Positions 31,601 through 40,296 of a stretch of DNA of 64,000 nt are shown piece after piece (the first letter of the stretch is position 1; every line of letters begins with the position of its first letter). The position numbers were made by a program, and so were the translations under genes. The notes under the pieces were generated by a model. It searched no databases and had not been told where the DNA came from. It was given only the letters and a program-made list of their open reading frames with translations. Source of the stretch: Elymus sibiricus (Eukaryota > Streptophyta > Magnoliopsida > Poales > Poaceae). The stretch covers positions 239,226,166 to 239,290,165 of the forward strand of contig CM077666.1 of the NCBI GenBank assembly GCA_039707655.1, written 5' to 3'.

Positions 31601-34600
31601 GGGGAGGGGGGGGGGGAATTTGGACATCGCCGATTCTAAGCTTTCGGTGGTGATGGGGTCACATGGTGTGGTGGCTGTTGGTGGTGGGAGGCCGAGGAAG
31701 GTCCTCTCTGATACCAAGATGTTGCGTGCATAGAGTTGGAGGTGGGAACAGGGATCTGATCAGAGGGAATAGCGAGGTTCACCTTAGGCGCATGTAGGGG
31801 CTCGTCCCCTGCCATGACGCTGGAGGCTTGAACTCTCAGTTTGGGGCAATTTTTCTCTGTTTAATTATTGATAATCCTAATGCAAACTATCCTCCCTTTA
31901 TATAGATCAGAGAGACCACGTAACTTGGAAAACAAACCAAATCTGAACTGTTTGGAAAGTAAAGACAACTTCCTAATAGAGATATTTCCTAGGGATAAAC
32001 TTGGGACTTCTTGGCTGCCAAGGATTAGCCATGTGCCTGCCTAAGGCCCAACTGTTTGTATTGTGGTTAGGGACTGTGCTGCAGGTTTGAGCCTGCGGCT
32101 ATAGTGCTGCCCCCAATACTTCTCCGTAACATAGTCAGAGAAAATTGAAGGAACAGTTAAAATCTTGTATGTTTGATGGACTAAAAAGATATTAAAATCG
32201 CAGTAATGGTGGTGAAAACATTCGAGACTTCCAAAAAAAAGTCCAACGTATCTGCAGAAATCAGAATACCTTCCTTTTCTTCACAACAAGATTATAAGTA
32301 TCCTCAAGCTGTCTTTTCTTATGTTTCCTAGCCTTATCCAGAGCACCATCGGCCTCTGCATCAACCAAATAGTAATTAATCACTCAGAAATACAAGCTTG
32401 CCAAAATCATCATACATTTCCTCCTCGCAAAGAAATAAATTCAAACAGACAACAAAGTTTCTATAAGCAAGCAAATCTTCTATATCTAATTAGCTGCCCC
32501 ACTACTAGATTTCTCTGCACGTGCGTGCTTCCACATCACCTCAATTGTTGATAACCGTTAGATTGAAGTTGTGTGACATCTGCAAGTTATGCATGTACTC
32601 GTAATTTACATTTCTGCGTTAATCTATGCATGCAAATCATGCCACCTCATCAAGTCATGCATGTCTTTTTTTTCTGGAGGAATCAAGTCTACGCATGTCA
32701 GTCACAAGTAAAACTTTTTGCGTTAATTTTTGAGTGGTTATGGACAGTATGACTTGATAAGGAAAAATATGCATGTCAGCACATTGTGATTGACATACTT
32801 CACATTTGAACTTAATTAACACACGTCAGCATAGTGTGACTGATGTTAGAGTTATAATATGTTTTCATGTAGCCTTTATAGTTTCCCAGTAGTATTAGAA
32901 GCTTTCTGCATATTTACCACTTGTACATTGTATATATATACTGGCCCTTGACACCCAGGAAATACAAGTTGCATATTTCCAAACATGGTATTAGAGCCTA
33001 GGTGATTTTTTCGCACGCACTTGTGCCTCCGATCAAATCTCGCGCCACCGCCATCCTGTTCTCGACTAGCCGTCGCTGCCTCCCTCTCTCCCCTGTCCAT
33101 GCATGACTCCTCAACCGCTGTTGGCGGTCCTTCGCATGCTGATCCGCGCCGTCCACTGTTGTCGGATCATCCGCCGCCGCTAGTCCTCCGCAGCCTCCGT
33201 GCCATCCGTAGCCGTCGCGCTGGCCGGTGGCCGCCACCATCATCCACGCCGATCGCCTCCGATCTGATCTGTCACGCCGTCCGCCTCCCAATCTGATCTC
33301 TCGTGCAGCTCCATTCCGGTTGGTTCATATCTAGCGTGTCAGCTCGTAACCGCAGACGGAAGTGGGCGCTAGAGTGTTGGGCTCGTTGCTACGTGTGCAG
33401 CGGTCAACCAGATCAGATTGGTTTGCTCCACACAAAAAAAATGGTGATGTCCAATGCAGCGAGCTACGTGTCCATTCCACGTTGCTAGGTCATGTTTGAT
33501 GGTGTAAACTACACCAAGTTCGTCGCGTTTATGCGCGCTAATATGCATAGTATTCATCTCTGGGGCGTTCTCTGGCAAGGTTTCTTGTCCGACGTGCCTG
33601 GTTCCTCACGTGGTTCCTACCCCGCCGACGCCACCGGTTCTTGCCCCAGATGCTTCCAAGGCTGATAAGGACGTCGCCAGGCTGCTGCTGATGTTGTTGT
33701 TGCTGCTTATGAGCGGCAGGCCTCGGACTACCGAACGGCTCTTAACACTTATCATAATAAGCTGTCTTTCTACACTTAGTGGTTTGATGATGATGCTCGG
33801 CTATTCTATGTGCTGGTGTTTTGCCTCAGTTTTCTTCTAAGTTTGTGGGCTTCTCTACTGCCTTCGACATGCGGACCCTTCTCCGACAACGCTATCGGCC
33901 CTGGTGATGCCTTGTACCTGTCTGTGGTCCACCACAAGCATGCGAAGGGTGACTCTAATGTGGATGATTTCTATGCACAGAGCTCTGCTATCTGATGTCA
34001 GCTTGACTCCCTCCGCACTGCTCGTTGTGGTTCATGCCAGTGTTGCCGGGCTGTGAGGTCCAACTTGGAGTTTCACTGCATCTACGAGTTCTTGTCTTGG
34101 GTCAGTAAGGAGTTTGAGCCGCGGCGCGCTCAGCTGTTTGTCCGTGTGCCTCGTGTTTCTCTCTTCTGGAGGCTCTTAGGGGTTGTTTGGATAGGGAGAT
34201 TATGAAGAATTGCTTCTCCTTAAACGTAATTTCGGTTGTAACAACTTAAAACTTTGTTTGGATTTTCTAATCTAATCGTGGACATATAAAATCAAGTTCC
34301 ACAAGACCCAAAAAAATAGATTTTAGAACAAACGAATAATATACGTTTTTGCACAATCCAATTTTCTATATACAACAGATTTAAACGGATTGCAGCGGAA
34401 AGAATCGGTCGCTGGCAGCGATAAGGGCATACAGCGGGATTGCTCTGCAACTGCAACTACGGCAATGTGAGTACCACCCTCTCCATTGGTATTACATCAG
34501 CAATTTGGACGTCCTCCCTGTGCGCACTTTCACCATGAGCGCCTCCGCGGGCAGCGACATGAGAGCTTGATGATGTTGCTGTGAGCACATCTATTACTCG

Positions 34601-36395
34601 CACCTCACGTCCATTCTCTGAATGTACGTAGCACTGCTTTTCCTATAATTAAGGTGCTCCCTCGTACGGGAGACCTAACAATCGATTATTCGATCATTAC
34701 TCGGGTGGATGAGCACGCAATTCCGCTGATCCTACTCATCATACAAGACAACAACAGCAACTACATCAGTGCATGGAGAGTTATGTGAAGCGGAAGGGTC
34801 AAAGGCTTTCTCTAGCGTGGGACAACGGCGCGAGGGCAGGTCATAGAAGAGATTGATGGATCGAGATGAAGAAGACAACTAGTGATCAGGAGAATAGGAT
34901 TTTCAATAGGCGACTAGAGCGAAGAACTGTATCATCGTGTTTTCTTATTTTCCCCATCCAAACAAAGAATTGTGTAAACATAGGAGGTTTACATGCAGCC
35001 ACCACCTGGGTATTATGTTCCTGATAGCATAGCCTGGCGTCTTCGTCGCTCTCTCTATGGCCACCCCTTGTGCCTAGTTTGAGTGCTTCGCCTTCGTGGT
35101 GACTGTGATTTGTTTTTCAGCAGGTGGTCATGATACTGCGCTTTTTGACCATATTTCTGCTCGTGGTCGGACTCTTCTTCTAGATGTCAGATGACATGAT
35201 CATCACAAGCGACGACTCAAGACACATAAAACTGAGAATGCTAGGCCTCTTACGAACAAAGCTGGTAGGGCAAGTAAATAATCATCTGAGTTCTGCATAA
35301 AAGATAGGTTTTTAAAATGTTCTGTTTCTAAGGCATTGATCTAAAGGTCTGAATTAGCCTAGAAATACAATGCAATATACTTACTCATCTTTTCTAACTT
35401 CTCAATCTGATCCTTTATAGCATCTGGGTCTTTTTTCAAAATACCAACCTCACGTACCTTCTTTCTTTCTTTTTTGTTCTGCGGAGCAAAGAAAATGATA
35501 AAGTTTGAGAGAAATAAAGATGGATTAAACTACTTGGTAACAGATTAAATGCATTACAAGTGTAAAACAAAATTTAACATCAGTCTGATATGAAACTGGG
35601 GTTAAAAAGACAAAACTACCCACAAAACTGATAAGTGGACATAACGTAGTGTGTAACGCTCTGTAATGACCAATATTGCCGCCTTACAGTGTTGGTGCAT
35701 CTGTATCAGGATACATGACGAGGGATACATTTCCAGGTCAAAATGATGTGCACCAAAAAAATGTGACATCTGAAGATGCGAGTACAGCACAGTACAGCTA
35801 CCACCCTATTCTACCAGAGATTGTCTAAATCCAGCCAAAACAACAGACAACCAGGCAATTTTACATCACAAAGCAGAACAAGCTGCAGCTTCCGGTCAAG
35901 ACTGTTCACAATTAAAATTACGGGTATGCTGCCCAATTATGACTATCCATTCCACGTGGCACAGTGGTACAAGTGTATGATTGGTCTATCTGCTGCATAC
36001 AAGCTCTTCAAGTGAAATACATGCAAGATTGCCACAATGCATTGTCCAATTGAACCAAAACAACGACTAGTTTACTACTACGTGATAGCATCTCAATCGA
36101 CCGTAACGAGCACAAGAGGATCTCATGTTAAAACGATCAGAAAGCTACGAAGTCATTGCTGAATTTCCACCTTCAGATAGCCCTAACCCGCCCCACGAAA
36201 CAACAAATCTAACGAATCGAACTACTACCGCTATCGCAGCGTACGAAGCTTGTTCAGATAACCCCCCACAAGAGCGCAAGCCGTAGGGCAGAAACCCTAG
36301 GGTTGGAGACTCACCCGCTTAAGCTCCTTCCTGCGCTGCTCCTTGCGGAAGGCGTCAGTGGGATTCATGACTTTCCCTCCCTTAGTCGTCTTCAT
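19407..36395 (-). CDS. WBP11: WBP11-like splicing-associated protein, nine exons, 545 aa
   Basis: Coding exons on the minus strand: 36315-36395, 35385-35478, 32270-32355, 24632-24681, 24472-24541, 24307-24388, 23811-24217, 23120-23647, 19407-19646. They total 1638 bases in one open frame with a stop at 19407-19409. All eight introns start GT and end AG, and codon phases match at each junction. The N terminus ([20 protein letters not shown], then a Lys/Arg-rich helix to about residue 90) fits the WBP11 domain. Exons 4-6 give the [24 protein letters not shown] and [17 protein letters not shown] signatures of plant homologues. Exons 7-8 are proline-rich ([13 protein letters not shown]-like ligands for WW domains). 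The C terminus has Q8 and the conserved [19 protein letters not shown]. Known relatives are nuclear proteins that bind WW-domain splicing factors and protein phosphatase 1; the role here is inferred. Introns 2, 3 and 8 (3.0, 7.6 and 3.5 kb) carry transposons, yet the coding parts look intact. Confidence 0.93.
19564..19587 (-). repeat. WBP11: (CAG)8 coding microsatellite in exon 9
   Basis: Eight pure CAG codons on the minus strand encoding Q8; a likely length polymorphism. Confidence 0.85.
19647..20128 (-). other. WBP11: WBP11 intron 8, 3' part
   Basis: Intron sequence between exon 9 and the LINE; AT-rich, no gene recognised. It ends in the left LINE target duplication AAAAACATCTCA (20117-20128). 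Confidence 0.7.
20150..22660 (+). pseudogene. LINE reverse transcriptase remnant
   Basis: 20261-20752 encodes reverse transcriptase with [20 protein letters not shown]. The catalytic box reads YADG instead of YADD, so it is inactive as well as truncated. 20676-21143 continues in another frame ([20 protein letters not shown]), and 22100-22294 has the zf-RVT part ([26 protein letters not shown]). The hAT-like insertion at 21274-22008 and several indels break it. Confidence 0.85.
21274..22008. mobile_element. Non-autonomous hAT-like element (735 bp)
   Basis: Perfect 16-bp terminal inverted repeat CATTGTTTTTAAGGCG, flanked by the 8-bp duplication CTCCGGGC (21266-21273 and 22009-22016). Eight bases is the hAT target size. 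Many AAGGCG/CGCCTT motifs are clustered near both ends, as expected for transposase-binding subterminal repeats. No transposase; the GA-rich middle gives only spurious frames. Confidence 0.85.
22770..23119 (-). other. WBP11: WBP11 intron 8, 5' part
   Basis: 350 bases of AT-rich intron between the LINE and exon 8; nothing else recognised. Confidence 0.75.
23120..23647 (-). CDS. WBP11: WBP11 exon 8 (proline-rich)
   Basis: 528 nt, 176 codons, with [21 protein letters not shown] and a [15 protein letters not shown] end that is conserved in plant WBP11; acceptor TGCAG, donor GTATGT. Confidence 0.92.
23811..24217 (-). CDS. WBP11: WBP11 exon 7 (proline-rich)
   Basis: 407 nt with a Ser/Glu-rich start ([14 protein letters not shown]) followed by several PPPPPPP runs; acceptor AATAG, donor GTGCTA. 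Confidence 0.92.
24307..24388 (-). CDS. WBP11: WBP11 exon 6
   Basis: 82 nt, [20 protein letters not shown] then PMYKSSI; acceptor TGCAG, donor GTCAGC. Confidence 0.92.
24472..24541 (-). CDS. WBP11: WBP11 exon 5
   Basis: 70 nt, [20 protein letters not shown] then MPE; acceptor ACCAG, donor GTATGG. Confidence 0.92.
24632..24681 (-). CDS. WBP11: WBP11 exon 4
   Basis: 50 nt, [16 protein letters not shown]; acceptor GCCAG, donor GTGAGA, phase 2. It lies 7.6 kb downstream of exon 3 because of the Gypsy insertion. Confidence 0.92.
24682..25261 (-). other. WBP11: WBP11 intron 3, 3' part
   Basis: 580 bases of AT-rich intron between exon 4 and the Gypsy element; ends in the target duplication TAGCC (25257-25261). 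Confidence 0.75.
25262..25672 (-). repeat. 3' LTR of the intronic Gypsy element
   Basis: About 90% identical to 31720-32131; contains a TATATAAAT box at about 25438. Confidence 0.85.
25582..26064 (-). pseudogene. Gypsy pol 3' end: integrase tail and chromodomain-like region
   Basis: [20 protein letters not shown] is the conserved C-terminal integrase stretch. It is followed by [19 protein letters not shown] and a chromodomain-like [20 protein letters not shown] segment. The frame runs into the LTR. Chromodomains steer integration to marked chromatin in chromoviruses. Confidence 0.8.
26389..27129 (-). pseudogene. Gypsy RNase H and integrase fragment
   Basis: RNase H end ([17 protein letters not shown]), then a duplicated segment (two copies of RLSTIPRH...ADALSR...HEEELGA), then integrase core with [18 protein letters not shown] and [13 protein letters not shown]. 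The DNA copies are 26741-26866 and 26867 to about 27000. The zinc-finger part of integrase is missing. Confidence 0.8.
27130..28740 (-). pseudogene. Gypsy reverse transcriptase region, broken, with tandem duplication
   Basis: Short minus-strand frames show reverse transcriptase pieces ([35 protein letters not shown] region, [20 protein letters not shown]). No frame is longer than about 100 codons. A 357-bp block is duplicated in tandem: 28022-28378 and 28379-28736. Confidence 0.7.
28768..29350 (-). pseudogene. Gypsy gag end and protease
   Basis: One frame has a gag tail with a damaged zinc knuckle ([11 protein letters not shown]). An overlapping frame has the protease active site [10 protein letters not shown]. 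The frameshift between them breaks the reading. Confidence 0.75.
29808..31544 (-). pseudogene. Gypsy gag, interrupted by a Mutator-like element
   Basis: 31544-31213 encodes the gag start ([20 protein letters not shown], then ...[15 protein letters not shown]). The reading resumes at 30035 (MMPG...[20 protein letters not shown]). The repeated MMPG is the 11-bp target duplication of the insertion. Confidence 0.78.
30036..31201. mobile_element. Mutator-like non-autonomous element nested in Gypsy gag
   Basis: Flanked by direct repeats CCAGGCATCAT (30025-30035 and 31202-31212), 9-11 bp as for Mutator elements. The ends are imperfect inverted repeats (GGAATATCCTATTTGACGC...GCGGCAAA versus GGAGCTCCTATACGCC...GCGGCAAA). 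The interior is T-rich (30180-30300), then full of ATGTTC/TTGTTC words (30340-30890). No transposase. Confidence 0.75.
31706..31716 (-). promoter_or_regulatory. Primer binding site of intronic Gypsy
   Basis: Minus strand TGGTATCAGAG, three bases after the 5' LTR; matches initiator tRNA-Met. Confidence 0.75.
31720..32131 (-). repeat. 5' LTR of the intronic Gypsy element
   Basis: 412 bp, TG...CA ends; followed (plus strand) by TAGTC. Confidence 0.85.
32270..32355 (-). CDS. WBP11: WBP11 exon 3
   Basis: 86 nt encoding [20 protein letters not shown] and NLVVKKRK, a hallmark of the WBP11 domain; acceptor TGCAG, donor GTATTC, ends in phase 0. Confidence 0.92.
32356..32843 (-). other. WBP11: WBP11 intron 2, 3' part
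   Basis: 488 bases of AT-rich intron between exon 3 and the Copia remnant. It contains several GCATGTCA words; no gene or clear transposon. Confidence 0.6.
33490..34175 (+). pseudogene. Copia gag remnant
   Basis: Broken translation with several stops; similarity to the N-terminal gag of short-LTR Copia elements is by motif only. Confidence 0.6.
34179..34969. mobile_element. Tourist/PIF-Harbinger-like insertion
   Basis: The left end GGGGTTGTTTGGATAGGGAG and the right end (reversed TTGTTTGGATGGGGA) form an imperfect terminal inverted repeat. The flanking triplets are TTA and TTG, near the TWA target of PIF/Harbinger. No open frame. It sits between the gag and reverse transcriptase remnants of the Copia element. 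Confidence 0.55.
34970..35225 (+). pseudogene. Copia reverse transcriptase remnant
   Basis: [10 protein letters not shown]...WRLRRSLYG and, after stops, a decayed DDMIIT box. Confidence 0.6.
35385..35478 (-). CDS. WBP11: WBP11 exon 2
   Basis: 94 nt encoding the lysine-rich [20 protein letters not shown] region and an acidic/basic helix; acceptor GCAG, donor GTAAGT, ends in phase 1. Confidence 0.92.
35479..36314 (-). other. WBP11: WBP11 intron 1 (836 bp)
   Basis: GTGAGT donor, GCAG acceptor. No transposon or coding sequence recognised inside. Confidence 0.85.
36315..36395 (-). CDS. WBP11: WBP11 exon 1
   Basis: 27 codons from the ATG at 36395, basic and lysine-rich; ends in phase 0 before the donor GTGAGT. 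The next in-frame ATG (codon 10) would lose part of the conserved N terminus, so the first one is preferred. Confidence 0.92.
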
Positions 36396-36618
36396 CTTTC
36401 CCCCTTCCTCTCGCGCCTCCGGCGACGGAGGGACCGAGCTGCACCGGCGGCGGGAGATTTAGCCAAGAGAAGGGAGGGGGGACGTCGCGGCGAACGTCGT
36501 CGCGATGGGGTTCGGGTCGGCGTACCTTCTTTCTCTTTATTTATTTTTTTTCTTTATGAGGGCTGCTGGTCAGCGTGAGAAATCCAGTCACCGAAGGAAT
36601 GTGTATGTTGGACCATTA
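36396..36618 (-). promoter_or_regulatory. WBP11: 5' UTR and core promoter region of the WBP11-like gene
   Basis: 223 bases from the ATG to the PIF/Harbinger remnant. The part next to the ATG is GC-rich (typical 5' UTR). An A/T stretch with AATAAATAAA lies at about 36537-36549 (minus strand) and could be a TATA-like element. The start site cannot be fixed. Confidence 0.45.
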
Positions 36619-38165
36619 GAGCAACTCCAACGGGCGGAGGCATTTTATCCACGCGCATCTATCTGGGTCGAAACGGATACAAACCGCGGCCCAAAGAGCA
36701 ACACAAACGGATGAGTGTTCGTTTTTTGTCCGCGACCCATTTCCGACCTAAATTTGGGTCGGGTTTGCGTCGGCACGGACACGGCGAGGACACTCCCGAC
36801 GCCCGCCCTTGTCATCCCCGGCCCGTCATACAGTGGCACATCGGCCATTCTTCCCCATCCCCACCCAGAGGCGACACACCCCTGCCACCCCGCCCTCGCC
36901 GCCGCCGACCATTGTCGGGCGTTTGGACGCTGCCCAGGCCGCCGCCCACACACACACCTCTCCCAGCTGCACGCCGCACCCGATGGCCGCTCTTGCCGGC
37001 GTTGGTGGCATGTTTTCTCCGCCGTCGTAGCACCTCCACGGCCACACCACCCCCCGGCCTCCGCCGCCGCCAGCATCGCTCCAAGCCCAGCGGCCTCTCT
37101 TCACGGTCGCCTCCACATCGACAGGCCTGCTGTCAGGCCTGGGAGAGGCGCGGGGCTATTCACCGATCGGCTTCTTCCATCACGCCCGCAAGGTGTTCAA
37201 CGTTTCGTTCGCAAGGTACAAATGGATAGTGGAGATGGGTTCTTTTTCAACAACTTCATTTGTGATTCGGACGATTCATCGTCGGACGATTCGTCCTCGG
37301 ACGATGAGGAGTTTGTGGTTGCTACTTTGGTCATCAATGACCACATAGCTAGGGAGCGGCCGAGGTTTAGGGGATCGATCCTGGGCCATGCTCCGGCGTT
37401 GAATCGCAACAGAGAGTGGCCATTGCCTACTCTAAGAAGACTACTTTCAATGCACATCCCCACTGTTCAAACCCAAGCTCTTCCGGCGCCGCTTCCTCAT
37501 GGCTAGACATGTGTTCATTCGTATCCGAGAGAGGGTGACGACGTACGATGATTATTTCGTATGCAAGAGGATGCCCTGGGAAAGGTTAGCTTCTCCTCTT
37601 ATCAGAAATGCATTGCAGCTATCCGGATGCTTGCATACGGAATACCCGGTGATCTTGTTGATGAGTATGTCCGCATGAGTGAGTCCACCTGCCTTGAATC
37701 CATGTATAGATTCTGCAAGGTTGTTGTAGCAGTGTTTGGCCTGGAGTACTTGAGAGAGCCAAATGATGCAGATACAGGCCGGTTGTTGGTGATCAATGCA
37801 GATAGGGGCTTTCCGGGGGTGCTTGGTAGCATAGATTGTATGCATTGGAAGTGGAAGAACTGTTCATCTGCTTGGCAGGGGCAGTATAGGGGGCATGTCA
37901 AAGGGTGCATTGTCATACTTGAGGCCGTGGCTTCACAAGATCTCTGGATTTGGCACTCTTTTTTGGCATGGTTGGCTCTCATAATGACATCAACGTGCTT
38001 TAGCATTCTCCGCTGTTCGGAAGGCTTGCAAAAGGAAACTGTCCGCACAGACAAAACTGCATCGGCGTGTTGGGCGCGCTGACCAGCCAAACGCGGACGT
38101 GCCGGACGCTGCCCAAAATGACGACCCAAACAGATGAAAAGCAGATAGAACGTGCGTCTGTTTGC
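36619..38165 (+). mobile_element. PIF/Harbinger remnant next to the WBP11 promoter
   Basis: Left end GAGCAACTCCAACGGGCGG after TTA (36616-36618), typical of grass Harbinger/Tourist termini. It contains a broken transposase. The right terminal repeat is not found and the 3' part of the transposase is missing, so it is truncated near 38165. Confidence 0.75.
37202..38082 (+). pseudogene. PIF/Harbinger (HARBI1/ALP-like DDE) transposase fragment
   Basis: The N part from 37202 has an acidic Ser/Asp run. After a frameshift near 37425 the frame 37561-37960 shows [40 protein letters not shown] (first catalytic Asp) and [14 protein letters not shown] second shift near 37962 puts the NDINVL box (second Asp) in another frame. 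The last catalytic residue is absent. Dead copy. Confidence 0.85.
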
Positions 38166-40296
38166 GTCACAACCAAGGGTGTTGCGGGGCGGTAGACAAG
38201 CTCGCACCAGGGTCTTCCACCGTTCCCCCGCGAGGGAGCGCGACCTCTAGGGCGACAACGCCAGCAAAGCCCCGAGTCACGTCAAGACTGGTCAGAGGTC
38301 CTAACAGGGGGTTGGTAGCGACCTCTACGGTTGTGAGGCAAACTTAAGTCAAGCAATGAAAAATAGCTCGCAGCAAATAGCAATTACCAAAACTCTTACC
38401 AGTGATGAGGGGGACGAACTCCTCCGGAACGACCTGGTGGTCGTCGCGCGGCCCATCGCGTCCGCTTCCGCCCATGCAATGGCAGAGGGTGGGGCCTCGG
38501 AGATCGCGGTATCCCTACGGAAACACCAAAATCAGAGCCCGGCAAATGCCTCTACAACATCAAACGCCTCAAAGTTAACAAAAGCATACCTGGCGGACTC
38601 CGCAAGTTTCCACCTCTTAGGCGCCGCTGCCGCCAGCGGCACCTTCAGCTAAACAGGGGGCTCCAGACCCCCGCGACGAAGGTGAAGCATGGGCGCCCCC
38701 GGCGCAGGCGCAGGAGAACCACCCTGGGGGAGCACCAGCTCGGCGACCTCATCAGAACGAGCGCAGACGGTCGGGCCCTCGTGGCCGGCCACTACGGGCT
38801 CCTCGTCCGCCCCTCTGGGAGGGGACGACGGATCATCATCTCGCCCGGCACCATCGTCGCCCGTCCCGCTGGCCGCCTCACCATCGGCCAAAGAAACAGC
38901 CTTCTTCCCCTTCCGAGGGGGAGGAGGGCGCTCCGACGACACCTGCAGTAGAACCTACATCTCCGGGCTCAGAGCTTGACCCGGCAATGGGGGCTCCGAC
39001 TATAGGGTGACGAAGCCTGCAAACTCCTACAACAACAAGAACCACGGTGGTCAGGAACACAAGTAGACCTCCCTCATCTTCCAAAAACGAGGCCAGGAAA
39101 CTCACATCTCCCAGCGGGGTCTCACGGCAGAAGGCCTCCACCGCGACCTTCAGAAGAATCTTCTGGGACTCCAGCCCTGTCAGAAGGGCGAGCCGGCGGC
39201 GCACCTCTTGCTCGTCAAGGGCGTCGGCGGAGGTCCGAGAAGGGTCAGATTAGCTGCGGTAATCGCTCATTAGTGCGTCGCGGGCCCTCAAGGGAATCAC
39301 GCGGTGCTCCACCCAGGTCCATGCGATCTGGATGCCCGTCAAGCCTTCATCCTTCAGAGGCGCAGTAGCCGTCATTTGCAGGTCCGTACTCTCAGAGAGA
39401 TCGGCCGGAGACTCCCAAGAATTCAGGTCGGCCTCAAGGCCGAACACGTAAAACCACTTCTTCTGCCAGGGCCCCATCGACTTTGGGAGGGCCATGGGGA
39501 AGAAGGGGGAGTGAGGCCACAACTGGAGGCTAACCCCTCCGATGTCACGGACAACGTTGCCATCCATCTGCCCCTTGACGCTGAAGAAGCGCCGGAAGAG
39601 GTCGAAATGAGGGGCAGCCCCGAGAAAGCACTCGCAGAACGTTATGAAATTCGTGAGGTGCAGAATACTGGTGGGATTGAGATGGTGGAGTTGAATGCCA
39701 AAAAAGAAGAGAAGCCCTAGCACGAACGGGTGCAGGGGAAAGCCTAGACCCCGTCGGAAGAAATCAAGATGAAGCACACGCGCACCCGGCGGTGGCTCTG
39801 GGAAGCTCTACATGGATAGAGGGATTTGATATCTGAGATGGGAGGGGAAGGAGCCCTCCTTCACCAACTTCTGGACATCTCCATCGGAGACGGTGGAGCG
39901 AGTCTACCGGCTGGCGAAGGCATCGGCGTCGGGTTGCAGCTCGACGGCGGCACCGGAGCCGTCCGATTTCTGCTTCTTCTCCGCCTCCTTGGTCACTTGC
40001 ACGCCGCGGGCGCCGGTCGAGGAACCTGGTTGACCCATCTCCTGGCGATCAGGGGAAGAAATGGTGGGCCCGAAGACAATGTACGTCGCAATGGCGGTGG
40101 CAGAATGGGAGAGGCAGAGAAGGCAAGAGCGCAAGGAGGAAGATGAAGTCAGAATGAGCCCCACTCCTCCTTCTCGCCGCTCTTATGACCCCTACACGTG
40201 AGCCGAGAATCAAGGCGTCTTCGCGCGCCATGTGCCCCACTTTCCATGGGCGGTTATCATTTATGACTTGCAGGCGCGGGAATCTGGGCAGGCTTG
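38166..40296 (+). mobile_element. Tat-like Ty3/Gypsy internal region (first part)
   Basis: Read with 46391-47162 as one plus-strand element, because a second Tat-like element with GCTTG duplications sits exactly between them, and the second part ends with a polypurine tract and LTR. The region carries a minus-strand ORF (38650-39777). Its 5' part, with gag-pol and the 5' LTR, is missing. Confidence 0.55.
38650..39777 (-). pseudogene. Antisense ORF of Tat-like Gypsy (gypsy-type 'transposase' domain family)
   Basis: 39250-39777 (175 aa) encodes LGLLFFFGIQLHHLNPTSIL, then an ITFCECFLGAAPHFDLFRRF stretch, matching a plant domain annotated as 'putative gypsy type transposon' (Transposase_28). Downstream frames 38878-39204 and 38649-38942 continue as a Ser/Pro/acidic tail in other frames. 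The family's function is unknown; known Tat elements such as Grande carry an extra antisense ORF here. Frameshifts make it a probable pseudogene. Confidence 0.6.

Larger units (their letters stand above)
25262..32131 (-). mobile_element. Full-length Ty3/Gypsy chromovirus-type element in WBP11 intron 3
   Basis: 6870 bp in the same orientation as the gene. LTRs of about 411 bp (25262-25672 and 31720-32131), TGTT...AACA ends, duplications TAGCC and TAGTC (one mismatch). The primer binding site after the 5' LTR fits tRNA-Met. Short LTRs and a chromodomain-like C terminus suggest a Reina-type chromovirus. By eye the LTRs differ at about 40 of 405 positions (about 10%), pointing to an old insertion (about 4 million years with the usual rate, an assumption). 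The coding region is degraded and holds a Mutator-like insertion and two internal duplications. Confidence 0.87.
32844..35225 (+). mobile_element. Degraded Ty1/Copia element with a 142-bp LTR in WBP11 intron 2
   Basis: An LTR at 32844-32985 (TGTTAGAGTTATAATATG...TTCCAAACA) with a TATATATATA box is followed directly by primer binding site TGGTATTAGAGCC (32986-32998). After a leader, gag-like sequence with stops and shifts ([20 protein letters not shown] about 33496; [10 protein letters not shown] about 33964) runs to 34175. Reverse transcriptase traces ([20 protein letters not shown] at about 34990, a decayed YVDDMI box near 35185) follow. Protease, integrase, RNase H and the 3' LTR are missing. 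Confidence 0.75.

Noticed and set aside
35231..35235. ACTGA as right target duplication of the intron 2 Copia element
   Set aside because: It matches the five bases before 32844, but no 3' LTR precedes it, so the match may be chance.
36303..37506. Plus-strand GC-rich ORFs including one of 263 aa
   Set aside because: The first part is antisense to WBP11 exon 1; the rest is the GC-rich 5' region of the Harbinger remnant running into its transposase start.
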